64,000 bases of DNA from Neoarius graeffei (GCF_027579695.1 NC_083589.1:32292335-32356334), one strand, 5' to 3'; positions 1-10,392 are shown, numbered from the stretch's first letter. Notes: generated from the letters alone by a model not told the origin. Translations and numbers: made by a program.

Positions 1-41
1 ACGTTCAGTCATTTGGATGACTGTTAAAACCTTTCAGTCTC

Positions 42-526
42 AAGTTTTTCCTTTACTGGATTTACTAGTTTACTGAGCCAGCGAGCCCCGGAGCGCTAGC
101 TAGCCGGCCAGCCAGCCCCGGAGCAGCGCTAGCTAGCCGGCCAGCCAGCCCCGGAGCAGCGCTAGCTAGCCGGCCAGCCAGCCCCGGAGCAGCACTAGCT
201 AGCCGGCCAGCGAGCCCCGGAGCAGCGCTAGCTAGCCGGCCAGCGAGCCCCGGAGCAGCGCTAGCTAGCCGGCCAGCGAGCCCCGGAGCAGCGCTAGCTA
301 GCCGGCCAGCCAGCCCCGGAGCAGCGCTAGCTAGCCGGCCAGCCAGCCCCGGAGCAGCGCTAGCTAGCTGGCCAGCCAGCCCCGGAGCAGCGCTAGCTAG
401 CCGGCCAGCCAGCCCCGGAGCAGCGCTAGCTAGCCGGCCAGCCAGCCCCGGAGCAGCGCTAGCTAGCCGGCCAGCGAGCCCCGGAGCGCTCTCAGTAAAC
501 TAGTAAATACAGTAAAGGAAAAACTT
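42..526. repeat. 33-bp GC-rich minisatellite bounded by a 36-bp inverted repeat
   Basis: Positions 42-77 and 491-526 are reverse complements over 36 bases with one mismatch. Between them lie about 12.5 head-to-tail copies of a 33-bp unit; starts at 114, 147 and 180 show the period directly. Each unit is packed with short palindromes (AGCGCT, GCTAGC, GCCGGC). Copies differ at a few sites, such as cagccagcc versus cagcgagcc and one CACTAG variant near 193. No target duplication is visible outside the inverted repeat. It could be a non-autonomous inverted-repeat transposon whose core expanded, or a minisatellite held between two old arms. No protein is coded. Confidence 0.85.
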
Positions 527-2586
527 ATAACGGGCCATGTCTCAACAGACTAAGAAGTTATTTCAATGACATTTAATAACATTTTGTTTATCCTGAGGAC
601 CGAAAGTAAATGAAAATGTGAACAAATCTTAGCTGTCAGTGAACAATCCTGGTGGAAGCAGGTAAACATTGTTCTCTAAGCCTGCTAACCTCAATTTTTG
701 CAAATACCTCTCCCTCTGCTCGCCCTGTAAATGCCCTACGTCGCTGGATAGTGAAGGTGTTTTCTGCATCTCGCTCCTTTTTCTTTTATGTTTTCGTTTG
801 TCGCCTTCCTCGCATTCAAACTGATTCGAGCCATGCCGTCCAAAATGGCAGCATCACATGACTTGGTCATGTGAGTGAAATACCTCAATAACGGCACATC
901 TTGGGCAGTAATTCTGGCTGTATTTCAAATCACAGGTTCATATTAATGGGCTTGCTCAAATACACGTTATCATTCTATAGTAACAACTTACACAGGGACT
1001 TGTCGAGCAGATGCACCACATAAACAGATTTTTTAAATCCGTAATTGTGGATATTATGAAGTTTTCTGTGAGTACACGTTTTTTCCAGTGTCAGTATTGT
1101 GTCACAGTCAGATTTAAACCTGTAACTAAGTTTTCTGCAGGAAATTCTTCAGGACAGATGACATTTTGGGAACAGGACAAACTGAATTGTCTTAATAACT
1201 TAAGAGATTGTTGAGGGAATGGCTTTATAACTATTATAATGTATGCGATACCAGGAACTAGCTGGTTTTCCACAACGTTTAACAAAGAAAAAAAGTTAGC
1301 GTTTGCAAATTGCTGTGGTTTGGGAGAAGTAAAACACTTCAGTAATGGTAATCACGACTGTGCTTTGAGTCAGGGCTCATCACAGCCCCCTATCATTGAT
1401 TATTTTCCTGTAACAGCACACCCTGTCATGTTTTATTTCTTAGATCTTCAGTATATCCACCATCCCCCCCCCAAAAAAAAAAAAAAAATATATATATATA
1501 TCAAGGCAGAGCTTTTCTTGCAAGAAGTACAAAGTAATACTGTGAGCTATAAGTATTAAATATTGTCATTTTCAGACTGTCAGCTGCCTCTTGAAATTAA
1601 AATGGAAGGATTGGTTTTAATGCAAAAGGAAAGTGCCTTCAGCGAGGTTGTTTTATAAATGCAAAGGGAAAGACTTGTAAAACACACTTTCAGGCCTAAG
1701 ATACATGTAGCACATTTCGGCAAGACATGAGTCAGTCTGCCAGGAGTTGAAGGCAGAGCTCAGACTTTTCCCCAGGCATGTGTCTGTGTGTGTATAAGAA
1801 AAAGTGTGTTTCTACCGTTAAGAGGGATGATTAAGTGTTGTGTGAATACAGGATCAGTGTGCACAAGCGATTGAAGTGCGATTGTTGATGTCTGGCGTGA
1901 GCCCGCAGGCTGCTAGTGTGATGCCTTTTCAATAGCAGCAGCCACCATTCGAGACAAACAATGTGGCCTCTTACTCATCCTGCTAAATCTCCCACCACAC
2001 ACACATCCAGACACCCAAATGCAGCAAAATACTTACACAAACACAGGCATCCTGTCATCATTTTGATTCATTCTGTCCATATTGAGACGCAGTAGTTTTT
2101 TTGTTTTATGTTGTAATATAGGCTAAAGCATTGTAATGTGGTTTATTGCTGTGGCTGCCATTGTGGTTTGTCTGTGTGTGGTTTACTTTGTGTTTTTCTG
2201 CTTAGAACTGACTGAACAAATGAAAAAATAGAACTATAGTACTTAAATTAGACAGGAATGAAGAAAGGAGAGGAAACAGCATGGCACTCATCTTTTTTGC
2301 TACCATGTTCAAAGTTATATAAGTCATGTATTTCATGATTAATGCGTAACGAGAATACTTCAGAAAGGTAAATGCTCAGCTGCCAATAACCTGCACTTTA
2401 TATTAAGGTAGTATTAGTCTCTTATAGTAGGTAACTACTATTTACTAGGGTCACTGGTGGTTCACAGTAGTTCAGGTTCTAAGCTAGTGATCATATGGTT
2501 CAACTGTGCACTTTATGTTTTGGTTCTTGATCCTGATCTAGTCACAAGCTGCTTTAGATAAAGAATTGCCAAATCTATTGTATAAG
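527..2586. other. AT-rich non-coding stretch
   Basis: No gene or complete transposon is recognised. Short open frames here lack family features. A low-complexity patch at about 1465-1501 is a C run, then an A run, then TA repeats. The part from about 1680 to 2040 is less AT-rich and contains no obvious repeat motif, so it may be ordinary unique sequence. Confidence 0.5.
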
Positions 2587-2952
2587 TCCATCCATTATCT
2601 GTAACCGCTTATCCTGTGCAGGGTCACGGGCAAGCTGGAGCCTATCCCAGCTGACTATGGGCGAGAGGTGGGGTACACCTTGGACAAGTCACCAGGGCAT
2701 CACAGGGTTGACACATAGAGACAAACAACCATTCACACTCACATTCACACCTACGGTCAATTTAGAGTCACCAATTAGCCTAACCTGCATGTCTTTGAAC
2801 TGTGGGGAAACCAGAGCACCCGGAGGAAACCCAGACAGACACGGGGAGAACATGCAAACTCCACACAGAAGGCCACTGTCAGCCACTGGGCTCGAACCCA
2901 GAACCTTCTTACTGTGAGGTGACAGTGCTAACCACTACACCACCATGCCGCC
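2587..2952 (-). mobile_element. tRNA-derived SINE, ATGG-tail type
   Basis: Reads on the minus strand from a tRNA-like head (3' side, GGCGGCATGG) to a tail reading (ATGG)n-like at 2587. The head carries a Pol III A-box-like stretch and a B box (gggctcgaacccag on the plus strand). It is one of more than 20 copies of the same family in the window. This copy is diverged and its tail is CCATCCATTATC rather than the ATCTC type of other copies. Confidence 0.9.
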
Positions 2953-3045
2953 ACTGTATAAGTAATATTGATTAAGTTACATTGTTTCCTTGTTGTGTTT
3001 ATTTTTAAAAACAACTCATAGCTAATTGTTCCTTCTTACACTACC

Positions 3046-3098
3046 ACAAAAACAAACAAACAAACAAACAAACAAACAAACAAACAAACAAACAAAAG
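3046..3098. repeat. (CAAA)n microsatellite
   Basis: About eleven consecutive CAAA units with A-rich ends. Confidence 0.95.
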
Positions 3099-3462
3099 GT
3101 CATTACATATTCATTTTAACCAAAAACAGTTCAAACCAAGTGATTTGTAATGTTCTTTATTGAATTTAATATATATTAATTCTTTATTCTATCCACATTC
3201 ACTGGATATGAGCAATCGCATGCTCTGATTGGCTACTTTACTACTAGTATATCAGCTCCTATACCATGAGAAGAGAAAAACAAAATGGCGACTTTATCAA
3301 GTATGTAAAATAAACTGAACTAGCTAAAAGAATATAGTTTATCCCTTCCCCAAGATCTCCTATTCCACATGTCAGCCCAGTCGGTGGTGGTAATGCAGCT
3401 TTAAGTTTGTTTGCCAACAACCAAAACACCCTAAAGAAGAAGAAGAAGAAGACAAGGAGGAA

Positions 3463-3572
3463 AATGGTGGAGTGTGTTGTTGAACCAACCGAGAATGAAA
3501 TAAAAATTCTACTTGAAAATAAAAAAAACAAAAATACAAAAAAAGCAACAAAATATGGAATAAAAGTATTTG
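3463..3572 (+). pseudogene. Remnant first exon of a transposon protein (ENxxxKNTKxxTKYGIKVF type)
   Basis: A short frame starting at ATG 3464 contains the motif NKNTKKATKYGIKVF. It matches position by position the frame in the second inverted-repeat element at 6377-6495 (PKSTKDVTKFGLKLF). In both, a GT donor-like sequence (tagtaagaac here) follows directly after the aligned Phe. From memory the motif resembles the N-terminus of fish proteins of the KIAA1958/Crypton-recombinase type, but those elements normally lack terminal inverted repeats, so the assignment is open. No downstream exon is present. The third copy, near 55260-55350, has degraded. Confidence 0.5.
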
Positions 3573-3746
3573 ATAGTAAGAACATATCCTTTTTTATTTT
3601 TCAAGAATTATTATAGCATTTTTCACAAATTGCTACTGTCATTTCACCAGTTTGTTTACATTCTAAGTGGAAATGATTTTGTAGACGTTTTGTGTAAAGC
3701 TTTTATTTATTGAATTTACAAAAAAATAATAATAAAAATGCTCTGT

Positions 3747-4120
3747 GGCGGCACGGTGATGTAGTGGTTAGCGCTGTCGCCTCACAGCAAAAAGGTCCGG
3801 GTTCGAGCCCCGTGGCCGACGAGGGCCTTTCTGTCCGGAGTTTGCATGTTCTCCCCATGTCCGCGTGGGTTTCCTCCGGGTGCTCCGGTTTCCCCCACAG
3901 TCCAAAGACATGCAGGTTAGGTTAACCAGTGACTCTAAATTGACCGTAGGTGTGAATGTGAGTGTGAATGGTTGTCTATGTGTCAGCCCTGTGATGACCT
4001 GGTGACTTGTCCAGGGTGTACCCTGCCTTTCGCCCGTAGTCAGCTAGGATAGGCTCCAGCTTGCCTGCGACCCTGTAGAACAGGATAAAGTGACTAGAGA
4101 TAATGAGATGAGATGAGATG
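3747..4120 (+). mobile_element. tRNA-derived SINE, GAGAT-tail, with 13-bp target duplication
   Basis: Flanked by AAAAATGCTCTGT at 3734-3746 and AAAAACGCTCTGT at 4121-4133, a 13-bp duplication with one change. The empty site is preserved in the paralogous element copy near 55510-55530. The head contains A-box-like (ATGTAGTGGTTAGC) and B-box (GGTTCGAGCCC) motifs. The tail is GAGATGAGATGAGATG. The duplication supports LINE-type target-primed insertion. Confidence 0.95.
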
Positions 4121-4275
4121 AAAAACGCTCTGTTTCTCAAAATCCAGTGAATGTTGATAGAATAAAAGAGTTACTCCACTCAATCTCATCGTACATGGCT
4201 TAAAGCCAACTCGGTTGCTATGCACCTTGTCCACTATCAGCTCATGTACGACTCGATTTCATGGAATAATTGTAA

Positions 4276-4548
4276 AATATGTTTGTCACACTAACTATAG
4301 TCGCTTATGAACCTTTCAAGTGATACACGTGATGTACAGGAGTGACTTAAGAAGGGAACACCATCAAAATTCTTCAAAAACAAGTAGGTTGGGCTGGTAT
4401 GTCCCTGTAAAGTAAGGTATTAAAAAACTCCAGTATATATACACACTGGACCTAGTTGCAGGAGTTAATTGGTGTTATTCAAAAAGACAACCATGATTGT
4501 GAAACAGCCCACATCCTGTGTACTTATTTAAAAAAAATGATAATACTG
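4276..4548. other. Non-coding spacer
   Basis: No gene or clear repeat recognised; AT-rich unique-looking sequence. Confidence 0.4.
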
Positions 4549-4559
4549 AAGTACATGAA

Positions 4560-4927
4560 CTATCCATCCATTCATTATCTGTAGCCGCTTATCCTGTTCT
4601 ACAGGGTCGCAGGCAAATTGGACCCTATCCCAGCTGATTATGGGTGAGAGGCGGGGTACACCTTGGACAAGTCATCAGGTTGACACACAGAGACAAACAG
4701 CCATTCACACTCACATTCACACCTACGGTCAATTTAGAGCCACCAATTACCCTAACCTGCATGTCTCTGGACTGCGGGGGAAACCGGAGCACCCGGAGGA
4801 AACCCACACAGACATGGGGAGGACATGCAAACTCCACACAGAAAGGCCCTCGCCGGCTGCTGGGCTCAAACCCAGGACCTTCTTGCTGTGAGGTGACAGT
4901 GCTAACCACTACACCACCGTGCCACCC
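4560..4927 (-). mobile_element. SINE, ATGG-tail type, with 11-bp target duplication
   Basis: Direct repeats AAGTACATGAA at 4549-4559 and 4928-4938 flank the copy. The body has a small deletion around 4675-4685 that removes part of the region kept by its neighbour. The tail is ATCCATCCATTC on the plus strand. Confidence 0.92.
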
Positions 4928-4958
4928 AAGTACATGAATTAATTAACTCAAGAGAAAT

Positions 4959-5355
4959 CTCATCTCATCTCATCTCATCTCATCTCATCTCATTATCTCT
5001 AGCCACTTTATCCTTCTACAGGGTCGCAGGCAAGCTGGAACCTATCCCAGCTGACTTTGGGCGAAAGGCAGGGTACACCCTGGACAAGTCGCCAGGTCAT
5101 CACAGGGCTGATACATAGACACAGACAACCATGCACACTCACATTCACACCTACGGTCAATTTAGAGTCACTGGTTAACCTAACCTGCATGTCTTTGGAC
5201 TGTGGGGGAAACCGGAGCACCCGGAGGAAACCCACGCGGACACGGGGAGAACATGCAAACTCCACACAGAAAGGCCCTTGCCGGCTGCTGGGCTCGAACC
5301 CAGGACCTTCTTGCTGTGAGGTGACAGTGCTAACCACTACACCACCGTGCCACCC
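4959..5355 (-). mobile_element. SINE, GAGAT-tail type, in tandem with the preceding SINE
   Basis: Full head and body with a (CTCAT)n tail on the plus strand. Both sides carry a long near-repeat: 4928-4958 and 5356-5395 share aagtacatgaatt, attaactca and agaaat. This is much longer than the usual 10-14 bp duplication. The head ends of the two adjacent SINEs share a private variant (gccggctgctgggctc), although their bodies and tails belong to different subtypes. This suggests gene conversion or a recombination event. Confidence 0.9.
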
Positions 5356-5395
5356 AAGTACATGAATTATTTTAATTAACTCAACAGAAATTAGG

Positions 5396-5880
5396 TTTGG
5401 AAAGTTAGAAGGTAGACAGGTTAGGAAAATTCTACAACCAGCAAATTAACACATCTGAACATCTGGTCTCGGTTTTCACATGGATTCGGCCAGGTGTGGT
5501 GTTGGTCTCGTCTTGGTCCTGCCCCATTATACTTGGTCTTAACTTGGATTCTATTGGCTATAGTCTTGATCTTGACTCGGTTTTGGATCAGGTGGTCTTG
5601 AATCAAACACTACTATAGATATTTCTACCACCTGAGCACACATACAGTATCTATGTATAATTCTCATACTATATACTGTATAGCGTATTTAAGAGGTGAG
5701 GCAGAATGGCTAGATTGTGAAATTTGAGGGCAGCAATTAGTCCCTGATTCTACTGTATATACTTGATAGAATTTCACTTGAAAAACATGACAGACTAGTT
5801 CTTAAGAAGGTATGTAGATCTGAGTCTGGAGTTGAGTTTGATTTGTGTGGTTTGTTATTTTGTAGCTATCCATAATATGG
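5396..5880. other. Non-coding, with a TTGGTCT-rich patch
   Basis: From about 5463 to 5605 the motifs TTGGTCTCG, TTGGTCCTG, TTGGTCTTA, TTGATCTTGACTCGG recur irregularly, a degenerate short-period repeat. The rest is AT-rich and unrecognised. Confidence 0.5.
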
Positions 5881-5891
5881 ATTAGTATAAA

Positions 5892-6279
5892 GGCGGCACA
5901 GTGGTGTAGTGGTTAGCACTGTTGTCTCACAGCAAGAAGGTTCTGGGTTCAAGCCCAGTGGCCGATGGGGACCTTTCTGTGTGGAGTTTGCATGTTCTCC
6001 TCATGTCTGTGTGGAGTTTGCATGTTCTCCCCATGTCTGTGTGGGTTTCCTCTGGTTTCCCCCACAGTCCAAAAACATGCAGGTTAGGTTAATTGGTGGC
6101 TCTAAATTGACCGCAGGTGTGAATGTGAGTGTGAATGGTTGTTTCTCTCTATGTATCAGCCCTGCAATAACCTGGTGACTTGCCCAGGGTGTACCCCACC
6201 TCTCGCCTACAGTGAGCTGGGATAGGCTCCAGCTTGCCCATGACCCTGCACAGGGTAAGCGGTTACGGATAATGGATGG
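5892..6279 (+). mobile_element. SINE with internal 29-bp duplication
   Basis: Flanked by ATTAGTATAAA at 5881-5891 and 6280-6290. The segment gtgtggagtttgcatgttct is present twice, near 5978 and 6009, so this copy carries an internal tandem duplication. The tail is ATGGATGGA. The insertion lies at the edge of the inverted-repeat element that follows, and the target duplication includes its first bases. Confidence 0.92.
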
Positions 6280-6280
6280 A

Positions 6281-6674
6281 TTAGTATAAATATACAGGTG
6301 ATTATTGAAAATTGCATGCTGATTGGTCAAGAAATTTGGACTATTTCTCGATAATCACGTCGAGCAACTCGGCAAAATGGCAGCCAATCGCTTTGTCCCC
6401 ATAAGTGAGGAAGAATTACAAATGATGAAAGAAAATGCTGTTCCTAAAAGTACTAAAGATGTTACGAAGTTTGGTCTAAAACTATTCAAAGGTAAAATGG
6501 AATTGTGATTTATCAATTTCAAAACAAAGTATTTTATGTGAGTCTGCACAGATAAGTGGCACAAGTCTGCAACGCATTACATTCGCATGCTGTTTTTGAA
6601 GTTTGAAATAAATGTTGTTTTTTTAAATATGATTTTTAATTTTTGAAATAATCACCTGTGTATTTATACTAAAA
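6281..6674 (+). mobile_element. Inverted-repeat element IR-2 with retained exon
   Basis: Left end ttagtataaatatacagg at 6281 is the inverse of cctgtgtatttatactaa ending at 6673; the inverted repeat extends over about 27 bp. The interior contains a short exon-like frame at 6377-6495. Length is about 390 bp, as expected of a non-autonomous element made by internal deletion. Confidence 0.8.
6377..6495 (+). pseudogene. Remnant first exon of a transposon protein, homologous to 3463-3572
   Basis: The frame begins MAANRFVPISEEELQ and continues to PKSTKDVTKFGLKLFKG. The spacing of E-x-E-L, EN, K-[NS]-T-K, T-K-[FY]-G-[IL]-K-[VL]-F matches the frame at 3463-3572. The donor-like caaaggtaaaa follows the last conserved residue. 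No later exon exists in this 390-bp element. Read with the first copy, this indicates that two different inverted-repeat families derive from related autonomous elements. Family assignment beyond that is uncertain. Confidence 0.55.
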
Positions 6675-8136
6675 CAATTATCTGCCTCAGATTCAGTGAA
6701 TATCGGTGAATAATAACCTTGACTTCACCTTCGGCAAATATTTATTAAATAGGAGGGTAAGAGAGTTGCATAACTATTTTAAATAAATTCATGTTGATAA
6801 AAGATTATTAAATGTAACAATTGGCCATCAATATTACTGTTAGAAACATGCCAGTTCATGCTACTGCTGCAGTCTTCACATGATAAATTGTTTTATTTGT
6901 GCCTCAGTGCACCTCTCATATAAACAGTGAAGGTATATGATTGATAAACGTTGCTATGGTAATAGTGCCATTATCATAATTCTTTTTTAGCCTGCCAAAA
7001 ATGGATAACATGTTGGCACCTGTAAAAGTCATTTGAGCTTCAAAATGTGCTATTTATGTTGCACCATAATTCACTACACCCAGTAAGTATATCTTTTACA
7101 GTGTAGTGCATTTCATAGAACAAAATGTTTCCTAAATACTGTAACCAGCACTTCACATGTTTATTGCTGCAAAGGCCCTTTAATTTAGGAGACGATTCTT
7201 GCAGGAATAAATGCCTTTCATTTCTAATTACTAAGTAGTCTTAATTGTCAATTGCAGCAGTCTGAACAATGAGCTGTCTCTGATTGTGCTTCTTTTTCGT
7301 TTCTGATTGTATCTGTCCTCATTTGCGTCTCTTTGAACTTCTGTTTGGTTTCTCACAGCAAGCCCAGAGGCTGCAGCCATCAGCAGGTCTTATTAAGGAC
7401 ATGTCTGAGCTATCAGAGACGTCCAGAGGGAGGGGACGGCCACTGCCCCTTTGCCCTCATTGATCAGTGTTCTTTACATCCTGATGGGAAAAAAAAATCT
7501 ATTTAAAGCACTGGTTCAAATTCTGAAATGTTTTCAGATATGTTAAATACCACTTTACCTATTAGCATCATAACCTAGTCCCCAATTATAACATCATAAC
7601 TTACTTAATGTCTTCAGAATTCTGTCTTGATATAAGTATTTTTCAACCATGCAATGGAATTAGTTGCTTATATAATTATTGCTTACAAGTTACAAATTAT
7701 TGTATAAGCCTCCTTTAGATTAAAAAAAACCCTCATTGCAAAATGACAATGAAATGCAAAACAGAACTGATTTTGTGGTTTAAAAAAAAGCCTACAAGTT
7801 TCCAGTTATAATGTAGCCATTGTAGTATGTAAAACAATGAAAGACAATAATGTGAAGGATTTTATTAAGCGACAATCACATATATACTGAGCAATATTTG
7901 AGGTACCAATCTAGTAACTAATAAACTCAGTGCAGTTGCATAATGATGCCTGTTGCACACCAAACATAGAAAATAAGCCTTTTCTAGGGCACTCGAAAAA
8001 GGCTGCCAAATAAAGTAGAATATTTTCAGCTCCTCAGTTTTAAATAGTACAATTTGTTACATATTTTAGTGACATTTAATTATTTTGAATTGGAAGTCCA
8101 CTATAATTACAAAAACTAATATATAATATTTAAATA
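6675..8136. other. AT-rich non-coding stretch
   Basis: No transposon recognised. A GC-richer island at about 7361-7485 follows a pyrimidine-rich CAG (tttggtttctcacag) and stays open for about 34 codons before TGA; see findings. Elsewhere only short A runs are seen. Confidence 0.45.
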
Positions 8137-8835
8137 ATATTGGCTGGCTTTTTTTCATGGTATATCAGATATATTCCATTCAGCTAGCGTGATATTGAAC
8201 GAGTTGAAGACGAGTAGCTGAATGGAATATATCTGATATACCATAAAAAAGCCAGCTAATATTATTATAATGATAAATACACTTTCCTTCCAGGTGTTCA
8301 ATGTGTCTTTCTCTGTCAAAATTCTCTCAAAAATCTTCCATATTTAATGAAGCAAACCTGCCAGCCATGTTTCTTTACAAATTGTCACAGACACTTGCTA
8401 GCGCAGAAGTTTTGCATCTCCGAACGTGTCTCTTTTCCAGTTTTGCAATGTCTTTGGCATGTTTTTCTCTTGTAAATATGCATGACAAATATCTAATGAC
8501 ATTTTGGGAGCCTTCTGGGTGTTCAACACATCTTTCTCTTTCCCAGCAAACAAAGAAATGCTTCTGCGCATACGTAGCAGAAAACTTTCTCATTGAATAT
8601 TTGCATCAGTGCCAACATGTGATGTCATGTTGCCTTGACAACCATGCAATATTGTAAACCATATTGAACATTCATCCTCCATTGGGTAGAGTGACATAAT
8701 ACGTGTAGGATAAGCGATATGCTAACAATATTGCATGCTATCAAACCAAATGAATGAAACCTGCTGGAAGGGAATAAAATACATTTTATTCCATCGAAAA
8801 TGTGTCCTGTATGTATAATAATATTATATATATAA
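8137..8835 (+). mobile_element. Hairpin-headed host repeat H, copy 1
   Basis: 8137-8186 and 8215-8263 are near-perfect inverted arms (ggtatatcagatatattcca) separated by about 28 bp. The following 550 bp are shared with 51090-51410 and 53037-53110 (for example tgccttgacaaccatgcaat, taacaatattgcatgctatc), and the last part with 63890-64000. The right part ends tgtcctgtatgtataataat. No coding capacity. The family is a dispersed repeat of unknown class. Confidence 0.7.
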
Positions 8836-9306
8836 TTTCTGGTGGTGGAAAGTTACAAGCAGGCAGTGGCGGTTCTAGACCAAAATTACTAGGGAGGCCG
8901 AGGTGGGGCCAGTGTTTTTTCAGGGGGGCACATATGGGCAAAACATGCAATATTTAAGCGTTCAAAATGTTTTGTTTAGTTTATTTAAAACCAAAACAAA
9001 ATACATTGAGCATAAATACAATGAGATAAACATTCTGTCTCAATAGCCTAAACATAAAATAAATTGTGCTCAGTAAATCTTAAAACCATGTTTCTCTTTT
9101 TTGTAAAATAAGATTTCTATTTTTGCATACAATGAACCTTTTCTTCAGACGTGGCTGCACTGGAGTGTTGTCCAAGCACTTGCTGATATCTGGAGAAAGA
9201 TGAATACAGTAAATATGAGAGTGCGACTGAGAACAACATTTATTTATCATTATTCATTTATTAATTTATTATTATATCTATTATTTGTATTTTATATTTA
9301 TTAATT

Positions 9307-9671
9307 GGCGGCACGGTGGTGTAGTGGTTAGCGCTGTCGCCTCACAGCAAGAAGGTCCTGGGTTTGAGCCCCGGGGCTGGCGAGGGCCTTTCTGTGTGGA
9401 GTTTGCATGTTCTCCCCGTGTCCGCATGGGTTTCCTCCGGGTGCTCCGGTTTCCTCCACAGTTCAAAGACATGCAGGTTAGGTTAACTGGTGACTCTAAA
9501 TTGGCTGTAGGTGTGAATGGTTGTCTGTGTCTATGTGTCAGCCCTGTGATGACCTGGCGACTTGTCCAGGGTGTACCCCACCTTTCGCCCGTAGTCAGCT
9601 GGGATAGGCTCCAGCTTGCCTGCGACCCTGTAGAAGGATAAAGCGGCTAGAGATAATGAGAATGAGATGAG
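9307..9671 (+). mobile_element. SINE inside the hAT element
   Basis: Flanked by ATTTATTAATT at 9296-9306 and 9672-9682. Full head with A and B boxes and a GAGATGAGAT tail; one short deletion in the TGTGAGTGTGAATGG region. It inserted after the hAT. Confidence 0.93.
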
Positions 9672-9762
9672 ATTTATTAATTATTATTCAGACTTCACAC
9701 TTTCAGGGTAGGCTATATGAATTGTAGGTCGACACTGCTCACACACATACATTTGTTCAACA

Positions 9763-10053
9763 TCACAAACCTGATGGTGCTGTACTTGATATGCATGGTG
9801 AATCTGGTTGTCCCAATGACTTGTTGGGTTGTCCCTCATTCTGTCCCTCAATCTGATCCTGAATGTCTTCATCCTCACTCTCAGATTGCCTTTCAGATGC
9901 CTCACTTTCCACCTCTCCAACCACCACCTCTGGCTCTCTCTCCACCTCTGGCTCTCTCTCCTCTTTCATAATCTTCATCTTCCTTACTCTCTCTATGTTG
10001 CTTTTTGCCAATGGGGCAAAAAAGGACATAATGTCCTTCTTGCTCCTTTCCAT
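9763..10053 (-). pseudogene. Remnant hAT transposase N-terminal segment
   Basis: The minus-strand frame starts MERSKKDIMSFFAPLAKS and runs through a very acidic stretch (EVEREPEVVVGEVESEASE...) to a PCISSTAPSGL end. A basic Met start with an SFF motif and an acidic low-complexity linker is what I expect at the N-terminus of fish hAT (ZMYM1/TTF-type) transposases, from knowledge of the family. The zinc finger, catalytic core and dimerisation region are missing. Position near the right end of the element agrees with this being its 5' exon. Confidence 0.55.
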
Positions 10054-10392
10054 GATTATAGCCTACAGTAGGTCTATACTAAAAAGTAAGCGGAGAGGAA
10101 TGTAGCCTCTACATATCAAAAGGCCATTAAAGTTTTACAAGAAGGTTAAACACTGTCGGTTATTTTACCCATTTCCCAAAAATATTAAGTTAGGCTACTT
10201 ATTGCTGTGCAACGCACTTTTAAGAAAGCGCAATAAAACGGATTTATTATTGTAGTGAACAACAACAGTAAAACACGGATATGTGCAAACACTGACGTTA
10301 CGAAATTGAATAATTTTCCTTACTTTCGCCTCTTTGCAGTAGCCTAGTCCTTGCAGGGCTGCAGCTGTTATCTCTCACGTCCGAAGTTTACA

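Larger units (their letters stand above)
3181..4275 (+). mobile_element. Inverted-repeat element IR-1, copy 1, with SINE inserted
   Basis: The left end at about 3181-3211 (tattctatccacattcac) recurs inverted at about 4141-4169 (gtgaatgttgatagaataaa). A second copy of the family lies at 54981-55670 and shares the interior and the right flank up to about 4275. The second copy lacks the SINE at 3747-4120, which gives an empty site. A short exon-like frame lies at about 3463-3572. The element is best read as non-autonomous and internally deleted; the superfamily is not established. Confidence 0.7.

Noticed and set aside
2657-2917. Recurring open frames such as SLDCGGNRSTRRKP and KDMQVRLTGDSKLTVGVNV
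   Set aside because: These recur in every SINE copy on either strand and come from the SINE body, which is non-coding.
9330-9370. tRNA gene at SINE heads
   Set aside because: A and B boxes are present, but the cloverleaf arms are not maintained and the unit continues into the SINE body; these are tRNA-derived promoters, not tRNA genes.
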